Below, piece by piece: positions 35,798 to 48,871 of a stretch of 64,000 bases of DNA (positions are counted from its first letter, which is position 1; the number at the start of each line of letters is the position of its first letter). The DNA lies in the NCBI GenBank assembly GCA_029747015.1, contig JAKOGI010002796.1, forward strand, positions 21,425-85,424. The letters run 5' to 3'. The notes beneath the pieces are model-generated. The model made no database searches, had not been told where the DNA came from, and worked only from the letters and a program-made list of their open reading frames with translations. The translations under genes were made by a program, and so were the position numbers. Source of the stretch: Carnegiea gigantea (taxonomy: Eukaryota; Streptophyta; Magnoliopsida; Caryophyllales; Cactaceae).

Positions 35798-38700
35798 TCA
35801 ATTCATAGGTTGGAGTCTCATCCCCCTTAAGGTCTCGAGAATGACTCGCCTGTTTAAACCCATAGTCAGTGGATCCACTAAATTTCTTTTCAATCTAACG
35901 TATTCCAAGGAAATGAGACCATGTTTTAGCAATTGCTTCACCACACTATGTCTAATATGAATGTGTCCCTTATTTCTATTATACATGCCATTATGTGCAA
36001 CTCCAATTGCTGCCCATGAGTCACAATGAAGGTAGATAGCTATAGCTTGCCTCCTATACAGTGGCATATTTGCTAAAAGATTTTTTAGCCATTTTGCTTC
36101 TTAACCTGCCAACTCAAGAGTACTAAATTTAGCTTCCATGGTAGAGCGAGCTGCGTATGTCAGCTTGGCAGACTTCCACAATATAACTCATTCACCTAAA
36201 GTAAACACATAACTACTAGTAGAACTAAGTTCATTATTATTAGAGATCCAGTTTGTATCACAAAAACCTTCTAATACAGCAAGAAACTTACTAAAACACA
36301 AACACCAGTCCATGGTACCTATTAGGTACTTAAGCAAACCGAACAAGCCATCCTAATGCTTTACTAGGGTTATGGGCATAATGACTCTACCTGCTAATAG
36401 TATAAGCAATATCAGGTCGACTATTCATGAGAAACATCACGTTTCCTATAATTCTAGCATACTTAGTTTGGGATCACTAGACTCTTTGTTCTTTTTAATG
36501 TGTGTTTTAGGATCATAAAGACTTCTCACAGGAGTCACATCAAAATTATTAAATTTCTTTAACATTTTCCCTATACAACATGACTAACAAAAAAAAAAAA
36601 AAAGCACCATTTGCCTTTCTTATCTTGATCTATAAGATCACATGTGCATCTTCCATGTCCTTCATTTCAAAGTGGGAAGACAACAATTTCTTAGTCTCAC
36701 TAAGAACATGTACATTAGTACTAAAAATTAACATGTCATTGACATGTCGACATATTATCACACAATCTAAACTAATTCCAGTTTTGAATACACACAAGAA
36801 TCAGAAGTATTCATAAAAAACCATTTTGTACCATTGTGCTATCAAACTTTTCATACCATTGTTTAATGGCCTATTCAAGGTTGTAAAGGGATTTACTAAA
36901 CTTACAGACTTTATTTTACTACCCAGGAACTGCACATCCCTCATGTTGAAACATATAAATCTCTTCTTCTATGTCACCATAAGAAATGCTATTTGTACAT
37001 CCATCTGATTCACAATGAATCTTTGGATAACAGTTAAGGCAACTAGAGTCCTAATGGTGCCTAATCACAAGAGAATAAGTGTCAAAGTTGTTAACTCCCT
37101 TCTTCTAATTAAACCCTCTAGTCACCAGTTTGCCTTTATATTTATCAATTGAACTATAAGGTCATAGCTTCATTTTGAAGTTCCATTTGCTACTAATAGG
37201 TCTACAATCCTTTGGGTAATTCAACCAAATCCTAGGCTTGATTTGACAGTATAGAGCTTAATTTACTTTTGATGACTTCTGTCGGGAAACTAACATCTAT
37301 GGATCTCATATCCTCTTCCTAAGTTTTGGGATATTCTCTAATAAAGAAAGCAGACAATAATTCATTAGTTAAGAAATTAACATCAAAAACCTCAATCAAA
37401 AAGGTGGTAAGAAAGTTAGGATCAAAACTAGTTTTAAATCTACGTCTCTTACTCCTTCTAGGTTCATCGACTTAGTCTCTTAACAATAGAACAAGAAGCA
37501 GACATATTCATATTGTTAGCACACTAATGGTTTCATGCACATCAATAAAGACATTCTTTTTTAAAGGAAACACATGCTCAAAGAATTCTACATCCTTAGA
37601 CTCACTAATAGAGAAGTCATTCAATGATATGGATCTATATGCACAACTATTTTGAGCATAACTAATAAACACAGAATCAAAGGTTTCAAAACTTTTTTTT
37701 GGGGGGGGGTTAGACAAAGAAACTTTAGCCAACACCCTGCACCCTTAAAAAGCTTAAGTTAGGGGCTAAGCCTTTCCACAGTTCATATGGGATCTGGTCT
37801 AACTTCTTATGAGGCACTCTATTAAGAATATAATAGGAAGATAAAGCAGCTTCCTCCCATATGTTAGAAAGTCCCGAATGCAAAAACATAGCATTCATCA
37901 TTTCTTTAAGGGTTTTGTTTTTGCATTCGACTATCCCATTCTATTGGTGAGTATGGAGGGCACTAACCTCATGTATAATATCGTTCTTCCTAAAAAAGGC
38001 TATCAGAGAGTCAGTCTTATATTCTTCACCCTATTAGATTTAAGTCTCTTAATTTTTTTTCTCCAGTTGGTCTTCAATCTTTGCCTTACATTTCAAAAAC
38101 ATTTCCTCAACCTCATTTTTGAACCTAAGGATGTATACCTTGCTATATCTAGAGCAGTCGCCTACAAAGATGATGTAATACCTTTTACTCTCTTAGCTAA
38201 CTGTGTTTTCTAAAACTAATAGGTTTGAATACACTAGTTCTAGCAGTAATGGTTTTCTACTAGTGACGAATTTGAACAGTAGGAATTAATCATAGATTTT
38301 AAGTCAGTTTATGAAAGCAAATTTAACATGGTCTAGCTTATCATGCCACAAATCAATAGACTTAGCAAGAAGAATTTTTATTAATGGTCTCAAAAGCAAG
38401 AATAAATACAAAAAAAACTATCATTTAGGTGCCCCTTTCTAACAAAAACCATATTATGAGAGATAATACTTTTGTTATCTTCAATAACAGTTTTCAGTCC
38501 TACTTTGTTGAGAAGTATACTAGAAACTAGGTTCTTACAAAGGGAAGACACATACAACACATTGCTCAAAGACATTAATTTTCCATAAGCAATTTAAGAA
38601 AAATCTTCCTTTTACCCATAACTTTAGCAGTAATAGAGTTTCCCATGTAGATGGACACACCACCAGGAATATTCTTAAATCATACATGAGTTCTTTGTTA

Positions 38701-38870
38701 GCAAAGAAGTATCTTGAAGCTCTGGCATCGTAGATCCATTGAGTATTGTTTGCCACCAGGTTTGCCTCTTCGACCATAGCACATATGATTTCATTGTCTT
38801 TAGTAAGGTTGACCACAGCACATATGTTTCAGTGTTTCTTTCTTGCATACTAGATATGGATATCAAATCG
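35798..38870 (-). pseudogene. Decayed Ty1/copia pol polyprotein
   Basis: The order on the minus strand is that of a copia pol. A protease-like piece at about 38816-38660 has WIYDARASRYFFANKE, where the D(S/T)GA motif is altered to DARA. A GAG-pre-integrase piece (38575-38390) has SLSNVLYVSSLCKNLVSS. An integrase C-terminal piece (37735-37508) has ESKDVEFFEHVFPLK. A reverse-transcriptase trace near 36727-36765 has HVNDMLIF in place of the YVDDMLI active site. The RNase H end (36067-35798) has YLHCDSWAAIGVAHN and LVDPLTMGLNRR. Many stops and frameshifts separate the pieces. No LTRs were identified. It is an autonomous-type relic unrelated to the gag-only array. Confidence 0.8.
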
Positions 38871-38899
38871 AATTTTGCATCTAAATTTCAGCTGACCAT

Positions 38900-39080
38900 A
38901 TCATCAAAAAATTGAAGGAAGAAAATCAACTTCCTATCTTCTCAAAAAGGAAATCATTTTCCTCCATTAGGGGAAAATCATTCTCCTTGGATAATAGTTT
39001 TTCATTTTTTATTGTGCCAAATAACAGAAAATTGAAAATTATTTTCTAGGAAAATAATTTTCCTCCAACCAAACACTATA
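38900..39080. mobile_element. MITE-like fragment related to the one at 26.9-27.4 kb
   Basis: AAAATCATTTTCC-type words on both strands and an edge TCCAACCAAACACTATATTA, whose complement GTGTTTGGTTGGA resembles the GTGTTTGGTA terminus of the earlier MITE. The left boundary and target duplication are not clear. Confidence 0.4.
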
Positions 39081-39439
39081 TTAGAGTTGATACTTTTTCC
39101 AATCTAGGATGACACAAAGAGTGAGGCAAGAATCTATCATTAGATGGCACCTCCTTGATTTGAGCTCATTTGCGTCTTGTGTTCTCTTCGACCTTTTACA
39201 CCGCCCATGTGTACCATCACTGGGCCGATACACATATTAAAAAAAAGTAGATACCAATCAGCATTGGTGTAGATGCTACATGGCAGTTACATAGGGAGTG
39301 TGCCCCCCCTAAGATTAAATTTTGACGGGATCATCTTTCCCTAGTCGGAGAAAGATGAGGGCTGATGGGTCTCTTATGACCCGGTTATTTAGGGCGATGT
39401 CTTCATCGGGCCTAGCTGGATGCCTACATTTATTCTCCA
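39081..39439. other. Spacer, no gene seen
   Basis: No recognised coding or repeat feature. Confidence 0.45.
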
Positions 39440-39521
39440 CCAGTGGCGAATTTACTTAGGAAACAATGGGGTCCTTAGACCCCACTCTAAAAAAAAATCT
39501 TTATTTCCCTATATCAAATTA

Positions 39522-39626
<105 letters not shown>

Positions 39627-40349
39627 AGACCCCATGTGACTTACACCTGTAAATATTTATTGAAGTTTGAAATCTTGCATCATCTAGGCATCTATCTATT
39701 TAGCTATTCTTACAACCCAACAAAAGACGTTGGTATACTCAAAGAATTAAAATAAGGTGTTTATTGTTTTATTAAGTGAAAAAGTTTTCACCACACAAAT
39801 TACTTACAATTTAGACTCTCCACCTACCCCAAAAGCTAGAACACATCTGTTGTATTTTGCTCTTGCACAGCTACCGCTTGAAGCAAAAAAAAAGCTTCAA
39901 GGTCTCTCCTATAAGTCCCTCTCTCTCTCTATATATAAATTTGTCTTTATAATTTCCATTTTTTGAATTTTTAGTTTATTCTTCAGGCTTCTGATTGTTT
40001 GTTTTGTGAATTTTTTTAATTATTTTCTCATCCTTATAATGTGTAATTTTGAATTGAGAATGTAATTTGAGAATTATTTTTTTCCTATTGTTTAAATTAT
40101 CCATGAGATTTGTGAAGTCTTCTTTGACCCGTCAAAAGTCTCAGCTTCTAAGTTCTAATATTGCTAGGTTGTTGGTGAAAACTAAATTACTTAAATTGGT
40201 TATTGTTTGTTGGATTGGGGAGCATTTGGAAATTGGGATTTTGCTTTGGTTTATTGAATGAAATTGGAGATATAATGACATATAATAATCAATTCATGGT
40301 TTATGTGTTGAATTTTGCATGTAATATGTCTCTTAATTCTAAAACAAAG

Positions 40350-41893
40350 ATGAAATCTAGCACATTAGACCAGTTTTTGCTTAAAAGAAAGCATCTAGAA
40401 ACAAGCTTAGAGGATGAGAGTCGAGCTAACAAAGGTGGTTCAACTGAAGAAAGGAATTCACAGGAAGAAAATCTTGCAAGTGGCGGTGCCTCTAACCCTC
40501 AAAAAAATTTGAACAAAGAATGTGAAGGAAGTGGCAGTGGTTCTAATTCTAGAATGGAAGCATCTTCAAGACAAAATTTGATTAACTTATCTGATCTTCC
40601 AGCTGACCTAGCAGAGAGGAAAATGATTGCTGACTATAATCCAAATCAACAAGATGACATTAGAAGAGAATACATTCTTAGGGGTACTGTTCGACCTCAA
40701 AAGCACAACTTTCCTCGGAGGCTCAATGGTAATAAAGCCTGTAAGTTCCATTCTTCTTAGTTCAAAGACTATCCTTGGCTAGAGTATAGCATAAAGAAGG
40801 ATGCAGTATTTTGTTTATATTGCTATTTGTTTCCTGGGAAAGCAAATGATGCATTTATAAATGAGGGATTTTCTAGTTGGAATAAGAAATATAGGTTGGA
40901 TGATCATGCTGGGTCACATACTAGTGCTCACTTTCATGCCATGAAAAATTATGAAGATTTTAAAAGGCAGGATGAATCAATTAGAACATCTTTTGAAAAG
41001 CAATAGAACTAGCTAAGAAGAATTATAAACTTCCTTTGACAACATCAATTGAGTGCTCTAGATTTTTACTCTATCAAGGATTACCTTTTAGAGGTCATGA
41101 TGAGCCTGAGGAGTTAGAAAACAAAGGAAACTTCCTTGAGCTTGTGAAATTTGCTGCAAGTCTTAATGAAACCATTGCAAAGGTTGTGTTAGAGAATGCT
41201 CCAGGCAACCAAATTATGACAACACCTCTCATTCAAAAAGACATTGTCAATTCTGCTGCAAGAGAAACACTAGATGCCATTATTAAAGAACTAGGAAATG
41301 ATTTATTTGGCATATTAGTTGATGAATCTGGTGACGTATCCCATAAAGAGCAAATGGCGCTTGTGCTTCGCTTTGTTGACAAACTAGGTGTTGTTGAGGA
41401 GCGCTATGTTGGTATTGTCCATGCGAAAAACACTTGAGTGTTAACACTCAAGTAAGCAATTGAAGATTTTTTTTCAAAACATGGGTTGAATTTGTCTAGA
41501 GTACGTGCTCAAGGTTATGATGGGGCTAGCAATATGTCTGGTGAAGTCAATGGATTGAAATCATCAATTTTGAAGGAAAATCCAGGTGCATATTATATTC
41601 ATTGCTTTGCTCACCAACTTCAGTTGACACTTGTTGCGGTTGCTAGAAAACATGAAATTGCATCTGAGCTTTTTGATTGTGTTGATAATGTATTAAATGT
41701 GATTGGCGCCTTATGTAAGCACCATGACATGATACGTGAGCAACAAGCCACCACAGTTGCAGAAGGACTTCAAAATGGGGATATTGAAAGTGGAAGTGGG
41801 TTAAACCAAGAACTCTCTCTTAAAAGGCCTTGTGATACACATTGGGGTTCTTATTACAAGTCACTCTTGAATGTGGTAGCTTTGTTTCCTCAC
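40350..41893 (+). pseudogene. hAT transposase, TTF zinc finger/DUF4371 type, broken and 3'-truncated
   Basis: From ATG 40350: MKSSTLDQFLLKRKH, then ADLAERKMIADYNPNQQDD, then a TTF zinc-finger region (EYSIKKDAVFCLYCYLFPGK) and DUF4371 motifs (FRGHDEPEE, GNFLELVKF). The transposase core follows, with ILVDESGDVSHKEQM and VRAQGYDGASNMSG, the positions of the first two catalytic acidic residues in hAT proteins. The CFAHQLQLTLVAVA and CDTHWGSYYKSLL motifs come after. Breaks seen: TAG at about 40758 at a normally conserved Trp before FKDYPWLEYS, a frameshift near 41003, and two stops around 41437-41453. The frame ends at VALFPH, where the LTR begins, so the C-terminal dimerisation region is missing. 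Complete members are often called zinc finger MYM-type protein 1-like. Confidence 0.88.
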
Positions 41894-43392
41894 TGTTTGA
41901 TAATTTCAACTAAAAAAAAAATGCTCAAGTATACGACGATCGTCGTAGAACTTGAGGGTCGTCTGCACATGAACGATGGAAAAGATTAAGGTCACTTGGC
42001 ATGAAACTAAACTAATCTAGTATCATTCTAAGCTAATTAAACAATAACCCAATAAAACTATAGATTATAAAAGGATTTAACTATCAATCGCTACAACCTA
42101 AATGAGGCATAACTTCAAATTAAGACAACCAGAACATAGTCGAATCAACAGAAAACAGAAAACAGAGCAGCAGGGAGGAGGGAATCTCAGGCTTTTTTTT
42201 TTTTCGGCAGCATTCAATCAACAACAGAGCTTACAAAAACTAAATCAAGAATTGCTCAAACATGGCAGAATCGCCATTAACCTGTGTTCGAGCAGAACAA
42301 AAAACAGGGCAGGGGTGAGATTGCTAGCAACTAATCATTAACCCAACAAACTTAAAGCATAAATCACAACTTCATCAAAACTAATGAATTACAAGTACAA
42401 CCCGACAGTCATAACCCAGCAACCTAGCAACAGAATCCAAAAGCACAAAACAAACACATAAAGAGGAGAGCAGGGCATTCGAAAGAAAACCATCAAGTTG
42501 AACCCAAACGTGCAGTTTCCTAAGCTAAACAATCAAGCTCACTAACAGCACAAAATCATAAATTCCGACTCAGATTCGAAACTAAAATCGGACACAACCA
42601 GGGGAGGTGAAATTGAGAATCATACGAAATCCAGAAATTTAAGAACACTCCAAAATTCATAATCAAAGCATACTCCAAATAAACAAAACAAAACTTAATT
42701 GCAAGTTATAGAACGAATCTACTATTCAAAATCCAAAACGGAAATAAACCCTAAATTACAAATAACTGGAATTCAAGTGAAAAATACTCTAAAATTAGAC
42801 ATAAAAACCCGAAAACAAAACCTACATTAAAGCCTCCATTATATCTAATTTGCGCCGCATCCTCCATTTATACTCGAGCCCTTCAATCTCACCCCTTCAT
42901 TCACAAGTGCCGTGGACTGTCGAGATGGGCGTCGTGCTGGTGTGCTGCGTAGAACTCGGATGAGGATGATGGAGATTGATGGTGGCCGAAGATGGTGGTG
43001 CATGATGTGGTTAAGCGTGCGTTTCGGTGGAGAGAGAAGAGGCTAAGGTGTAGAGAGTGAGAATGAAGATGGCTGAAGAAGAAGGAGAAGAGAAGGTGGA
43101 GATGAAGAAGCCAAGAAATTGGGGGGGGGGAGGGATGAATGTCGGGTTTCTATGTTTTGTGAGGAGAGAGAAAGTGAGAGTTAAAGGGGGGGAGTTAGAC
43201 ATGTGCTGTGCGCGTGAGGGAAAGAAAAGGATAGAAATTAGGATTATTTTATTTTTGTATTTTTGCCTTGATTTTTTCAATTTATTCAACACCTACAAAA
43301 TCAAGTCAAATCAAATAAAAATCTAAAAGTAACAATTATTATGAGCATAAATTAGGTAAAGGTATCGTAGAAGATAGCATCTTTTTGGCGCA
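41894..43392 (-). repeat. 3' LTR of the gypsy-type gag-only element
   Basis: 1,499 bp. It begins on the minus strand TGCGCCAAAAAGATGC and ends ...GAAATTATCAAACA at the hAT junction. It aligns throughout with 47148-48871 apart from the 281-bp insert there. The first 25 bases at the hAT side have diverged (TTGATAATTTCAAC against TCGATACTTTCGAG). Confidence 0.8.
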
Positions 43393-45440
43393 AAGAAATA
43401 TCCCTCCCAAGATTTTGCTCGTCCTCGAGTAAAACAACTAAACTACCTAAAAAGAAACTAAAAATAAGAAAAAGAAATCCTAACTCACTTTCATAGGAAT
43501 CTCAGTTACATTTAGCGTATACAACAAGCCCTTTAAACCCCTCGACTTCCCAAGTGGACGAGTGAAGTCTCGTGAGGGTTTATAAGTGAAATACCCACAA
43601 AAATTATTTTAAAAACAAAGGAAAATATTTTATAATTTTTTGTTTTTTTTTTCAAAACATAAACATATAAACAAATAATAGGGAAACTATGCATACAATT
43701 CAGATAATTGCATCACCCTAGTAACCAAGTTACCAAACTATATACAAATAGAATGTACAATCAGAAGATATCGAAGTCAAAAGAAGCATCTCGACTATCA
43801 TTTTTCACCATACGCACAATATACAACTATATGTACAACTTGATGCATGTGCTAATGTGTATCAACTCTTATGAATCCAAGTTGCTAATATTAACACGAT
43901 CCCTATTTTCTTACCTAGTTGCCTTATTTGCTCTTTTTTTCCCCATTTTTTCCCCTTTTTTCATTTTTTTCAAAAAATAATAACGCACACACCCTAAATC
44001 CGCTTGACTTACAAATATTCGGGCCTTCCCTAAAAACTGGTTTTATTCGATTGTGCAAAGCACTTATTTCATTGCCCAAACAGACGCGTAATCAAGTAAA
44101 ATAACACATATTCAAGCCAATTAAAGATATGCAATAAATATAGTGGTTATGAACATTGGTACCCAAGTTTTATTCACTTTTTTAGACCTTTTCCTTTTTT
44201 TCCACATTTTTTAGGAGTTTAAAAGGCAACTTCGACAAACAAAAAACTCACATGCCAACTGAACAAGACCCTAAGAATTGACGGTAAAGTGAGGACGGTA
44301 GGCATAAATCACACATATGAGATGGGATTATTATGAAAAATCGACTCTACATCCTCAACTAAACATCTCATCATGCAAACTCTATTTACATATAACTCAA
44401 CAACCTAGCAGCATGGGATCATAATCGCCAAAGAAAGCACACAAATCCCAAAAGAAAAACAAAAAAATTTTTTTTTGAATTTTTCAAATTTTCAAAAAAT
44501 ATGTGCAAAATGAACACCTCACCCCCATACCAAAACTTCACAATGTCGTCATTATGGGAACTAAGGTCCAAAAGCAATCACATAAGCTATACAACCACAA
44601 AACCGAACAAAACCACAAGTATATGCAACTAGGACACCAATAAAAACCAAAAACCAAATCACAAAATGAAGCGAAACAAAAGGCAAAACCTAACCAAAAA
44701 AAAAACAAAACCAATCAAGGCCAAAACAAACATAATCACCAAAATAAAAACAAAATACGACCAACGACCTACCAAACACAAAACTAAAGCAAAAGAAATG
44801 TAAAACAAAACAAGAGACAAAAGAAAAACAAAATATAAAACCCCTAGAACAAAAGAAAGCACTAATCACAGATTTACAAAAACATACTACCACTATCCAA
44901 AACACAGCTAAAACATCCTAAGAAAAACAAAAAATACCCAATATAGACAAGGAACTACCAAATACAAAAACAAAAGAAAAGTAAATATGAAATAGAACGA
45001 AACTCAAAAGAAAAGAAAAACCAAACACAAAACCAAAACACAACTACTGAAACACTAAAAAGGAAACAAAAACAAAAGACTAAACAAAACAAAGCCAAAC
45101 CAAAAGCAACACTCACAAAAATAACAAAACAAAACAAACTAAAACATAAAAACAATCACAGATATCCACAACTATTCACAATCCTAGATATCCACAACTA
45201 ACAAGTATTCGGAAAATAATAATACAATCAAGAGTGATCATAGCCAACACGGCTCAACAATTCCCAAATTGTTCCTTAAGATTGATCACCCATATAATCA
45301 CAATCCTATCCACAACTAAGTATGAAAAGAAAGAAAAGAAATGAAAAAAAGAAGAGCGGAGGGTGGAGCGATCATACCAGATTGGGTACTGATTGTACCC
45401 AAACTAAATGCCTCACTCAGATGCTATCGAGGAGGACCAT
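43393..45440 (-). other. 3' half of the gag-only internal region, non-coding
   Basis: The polypurine tract and a conserved CTCGAGGACGAGCAAAA word (minus strand) lie next to the 3' LTR. The stretch 44450-45180 is strongly biased to A and C on the plus strand (AAAACAAAACC-type), which yields long but meaningless low-complexity frames. No domain was found. Confidence 0.65.
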
Positions 45441-45458
45441 GGAGCATTAGCCACTCCA

Positions 45459-46460
45459 TCACAACTCATAAGCTGCTATTCGTATCAAAACCAACCAACA
45501 AACGAAGCAGCTTATAAAATAATCGAGCCCAATCCTTGCGAAAATGCAAGTAGTTAGAAATGAGAAGAGGAGACCAAATAAGGTGCAAAAATGCAATGCA
45601 ATCAAGGCCCTCTTGAGCTTATCAAAGCTCTCAGCCCAAACAGAAGAGAGATGTGTATATACAAAATCAGGCACACAAGTCAATAGCCTAACAATGATGT
45701 GACTATATGAATGAATAGGCCATCGAAAGTGTTCTGAATGACCAAAATGAAGTGCAACATCTCTAAAGAGAGAGGGGAAAGGATCAAGAGAAGGCCAATC
45801 GAACGAAATATGATAATCAAAGATCAAAGGATAGCCTAAAGTCAAGTCCCTCACCTTAAAGTGATCCTCAAGTCTATCTGTATCACTATCCTCAAGAGTC
45901 TGATCTAAACAGGGATTACCAAGCACGGAAGCCTTAGACTCTATAAAAATAGGACTTGTGAGGGTCTAAAAAGGGAGAAAGAGGGGAGGGGAAGAAGGAA
46001 GGGGTGTCATGGGAGGGGCGGGCCCTAAGTCAGGGTGAGACTCATCACAAAAGGGATCATTAAGCTCATTTGGAGGTGTAACCTCACTAAAATCTACATC
46101 AAAAGGCTCATCAAGAGAATTCTTCTCAAAATTAGCATCACCCTGAAGTGTCTTACCCTCCTCAAACTTGCAACACAGGGTCAAGGGATTAGGTGGGTTG
46201 GGAAAAATCAAGACATCTTTAGCAATGTTCTTAAATGTGCAAGATTCAGGAGGGGAAACGTGCAGGGATATAGAGGTGTCAAGCTCTTCCCTAAGATCGG
46301 CAAAAGGTGTATCAACGTGTCTATTGGGCCTTTGAGGAAGAAAAGACTCAAAGTCATCATCTGGACTAACATTAGGCATAAGATATCCTAAACTAGGGCC
46401 CGTCACAGGCCAGTCATTATAACATTCCCTATATTGAATACCAGAAAATTGCCCCATCAT
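45459..46460 (-). pseudogene. Unrecognised downstream frames of the gag-only element
   Basis: Two minus-strand frames follow Gag. The first, 46460-45966 (164 codons), is acidic and proline-rich (GPSLGYLMPNVSPDDDF, then DLGPAPPMTPLP). It continues the Gag frame after the zinc knuckle. The second, 45926-45459 (155 codons), contains HSYSHIIVRLLTCVPDF and VWAESFDKLKRALIAL, followed by two hydrophobic segments. It matches no protease, integrase, RT or envelope motif that I know. It may be a lineage-specific extra protein or decayed sequence. Confidence 0.45.
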
Positions 46461-46489
46461 GTCCGTAATACAATGTTCTAGTGCATCTA

Positions 46490-46910
46490 TATCAGTAGAT
46501 AATGGACAGGATCACATTTCATGACTAGAAGATTAACAATAATCACATAAAATAGGAGGCACATAAGCTTGTTGAAAACAAAAGCCTTTAAATTGATCCT
46601 GATGGTAAGGTTTAGAATGATAAACATAAGGATCTGAAGAAGAGCGAACAAGAGCTTCCTTAGCTTGCTCAAACTCCCAAGTTTCCCGAGCCAAGTATTC
46701 AAAGAAATTCCAAACCTCATCAGGAGTTTTAGACAGCAAGCTTTGAAAACCCCCAAGACACATGGACTTAATGTGACGTCTAAATTCAGCGTTTAGACCC
46801 ACACAAATAACCTCAAAATTTTACCATTTTTCAAAATTTTGAGTCAATTGCGCACGGTAATTATGGAGCCTCAAAAAATATCTTCAAAAAGGCTCATGCT
46901 CGAACTGAGG
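46490..46910 (-). pseudogene. Gypsy-type Gag with decayed zinc knuckle
   Basis: The minus strand reads a retrotrans_gag-like domain: RLHNYRAQLTQNFEKW, then GLNAEFRRHIKSMCLGGFQ, LLSKTPDEVWNFFEYLA and ETWEFEQA. A CX2CX4HX4C zinc knuckle follows near 46535-46492 (CDYC, SSSH, SCP). Stops interrupt the N-terminal part (TGA after EHEPF) and the knuckle (TAA and TGA), so it is not functional. The best long frame is 46802-46533. Gag is the only retroviral-type domain found in the 3.76-kb internal region. Confidence 0.75.
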
Positions 46911-47147
46911 AAAATAAAAAACTAGCATTTTTTTCAAAATATTTAAAAAATTTTTTTTTTTACGAAAAGGGAAAAAAAACCTAAAACAACTAATTACAAA
47001 ACACTAACAAATTCAACAAAACAAAACAAAAGACCAAATATGGGGGAAAAAAATAGATAATCTAAGCACAATAAAGACGAAGATTAACTAAAAAGTAAAA
47101 GTGAACTAATTTCAAAACCGCCGTCTCCGGCAATGGCGCCAAAAACT

Positions 47148-48871
47148 TGTTCGATACTTTCGAGTGAAAAATAAATGCTCCAAGTATACGAGTATCGTTG
47201 TAGTACTTGAGGGTCATCTTCACATGGACGATTGAAGAGATTAAGGTCACTTAGTACGAAATGAAACTAATCTAACATCATTCTAAGCTGATTAAACAAC
47301 AACCTAATAAAACTATAGATTATAAAAGGATTTAACTATCAATCGCTATAACCTAAATGAGGCATAACATCAAATCAAGACAACCAGAACATAATCGAAT
47401 CAAAAGAAAACAGAAAACATAGCAGCAGGGGAGGAGGGAATCTCGCCTTTTTTTCAACAACATTCGATCAACAACAAAGCTTACAAAAACTAAATCAAGA
47501 ATTGCTCAAACATGGCGGAATCGCCATTAACTTATTTTTGAGCAGAACAAAAAACAGGGCAGGGGTGAGATTGCTAGCAACTTATCATTAACCTAGCAAA
47601 CTTAAACCATAAATCACAACTTCATCAAAACTAATGAATTACAAGTACAACCCGGCAGTCATAACCCAACAACCACCAACAGAACCCAAAAGCATAGAAC
47701 AAAACACATAAAGAGGAGAGCAGGGCATTCGAAAGAAAACCATCAAGTTGAACCCAAACTTGCAGTCTCCTAAACTAAAAAATCGAGCTCACTGACAGCC
47801 CAAAATCATAAATTTCGACTTAGATTTGAAACTGAAATCCAACACAACCAGGGGAGGTGAAATTGAGAATCATACGAAATCCAGAAATTTAAGAACACTC
47901 CAAAATTCATAATCAAAGCATACTCCAAATTAACAAAACAAAACTTAATTGCAAGTTATAGAACGAATCTACTATTCGAAATCCAAAACAGAAACAAACC
48001 CTAAATTACAAATAACCGGAATTCAAACAAAAAGTAGTCTAAAATTAGACCTCCTCCATTATATCTAATTTGCGATCCTCCATTTATACTCGAGCCCTTC
48101 AATCTCGCCCCTTCATTCACAAGTGTCGTGGACGGTCGAGATGGGCATCGTGCTGGCGTGCTGCGTGGAACTTGGATGAGGATGGCGGAGATTGATGGTC
48201 TCTTAAGCGTTGGCGATCATCTCAGTCATTGTCATGAATCCGCTGTTGAATATGCCTCGGGAGAAAAAGAACGGAGTACGAAAGAAAGACCAGGCGATAA
48301 AGAATAAAGAAGGTTATGGGGAAAGATCCCAGACCTGGCTTGCTCCAGGCAGATTCCATTCTTTCTCCCCTAGACCCAGCATAAGAGAAGGGCTGACGCA
48401 AAGAAAGAGATGCAGATGAAAGTGATTTAAAGTAAGTAGCCGTTACTTCTGATCCTAATGGCTATGGCTCAGGAGCGGGGTGATGTGGTTAAGCGTGGGT
48501 TTCGTGGAGAGAGAAGAGGTTAAGGTGGAGAGAGTGAGGATGAAGATGGCCGAAGAAGAAGGAGAAGAGAAGGTGGAGATGAAGAAGCCGAGAAATTGGT
48601 TTGGGGGGGGGGATGAATGTCGGGTTTTTGCATTTTATGAGGAGAGAGAAAGTGAGAGTTAAAGGGGGGGAGTGAGACATTGCTGTGCGCGTGGGGGGAA
48701 GAAAAGGGTAGAAATTAGGATTATTTTATTTTTGTGTTTTTGCCTTAATTTTTCCAATTTATTCAACACCTACAAAATCAAATCAAATCAAATAAAAATT
48801 TAAAAATAACAATTATTACGAGCATAAATTAGGTATAAAGGTATCGTAAAAAATAGCATATTTTTGGCACA
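47148..48871 (-). repeat. 5' LTR of the gypsy-type gag-only element, carrying a foreign insert
   Basis: 1,724 bp; homologous to 41894-43392 on both sides of about 281 bp of unrelated sequence (48200-48480). The LTR minus-strand start is TGTGCCAAAAATATGC, and the primer-binding site follows the end at 47147. Confidence 0.8.
48200..48480. other. Foreign insert inside the 5' LTR, possibly organellar DNA
   Basis: This replaces about 20 bp of the LTR (compare 42983-43002). It has balanced base composition, unlike the AT-rich surroundings. No terminal repeats, poly-A or target duplication were found. Its texture (AGATCCCAGACCTGGCTTG, CAAAGAAAGAGATG) resembles plant mitochondrial spacer, but I cannot confirm that. 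The 69-codon frame in it matches nothing I know. Confidence 0.4.

Noticed and set aside
44659..45155. Minus-strand frames rich in Phe, Val, Leu and Cys that look like membrane proteins
   Set aside because: They are translations of an A/C-biased non-coding stretch in the gag-only element; no stable family pattern and three overlapping frames look alike.
48480..48662. Possible conserved peptide MKMAEEEGEEKVEMKKPRNW in both gypsy LTRs
   Set aside because: The frame is short, breaks differently in the two LTR copies (43057 and 48540), and comes from a purine-rich GAAGAAGG stretch.
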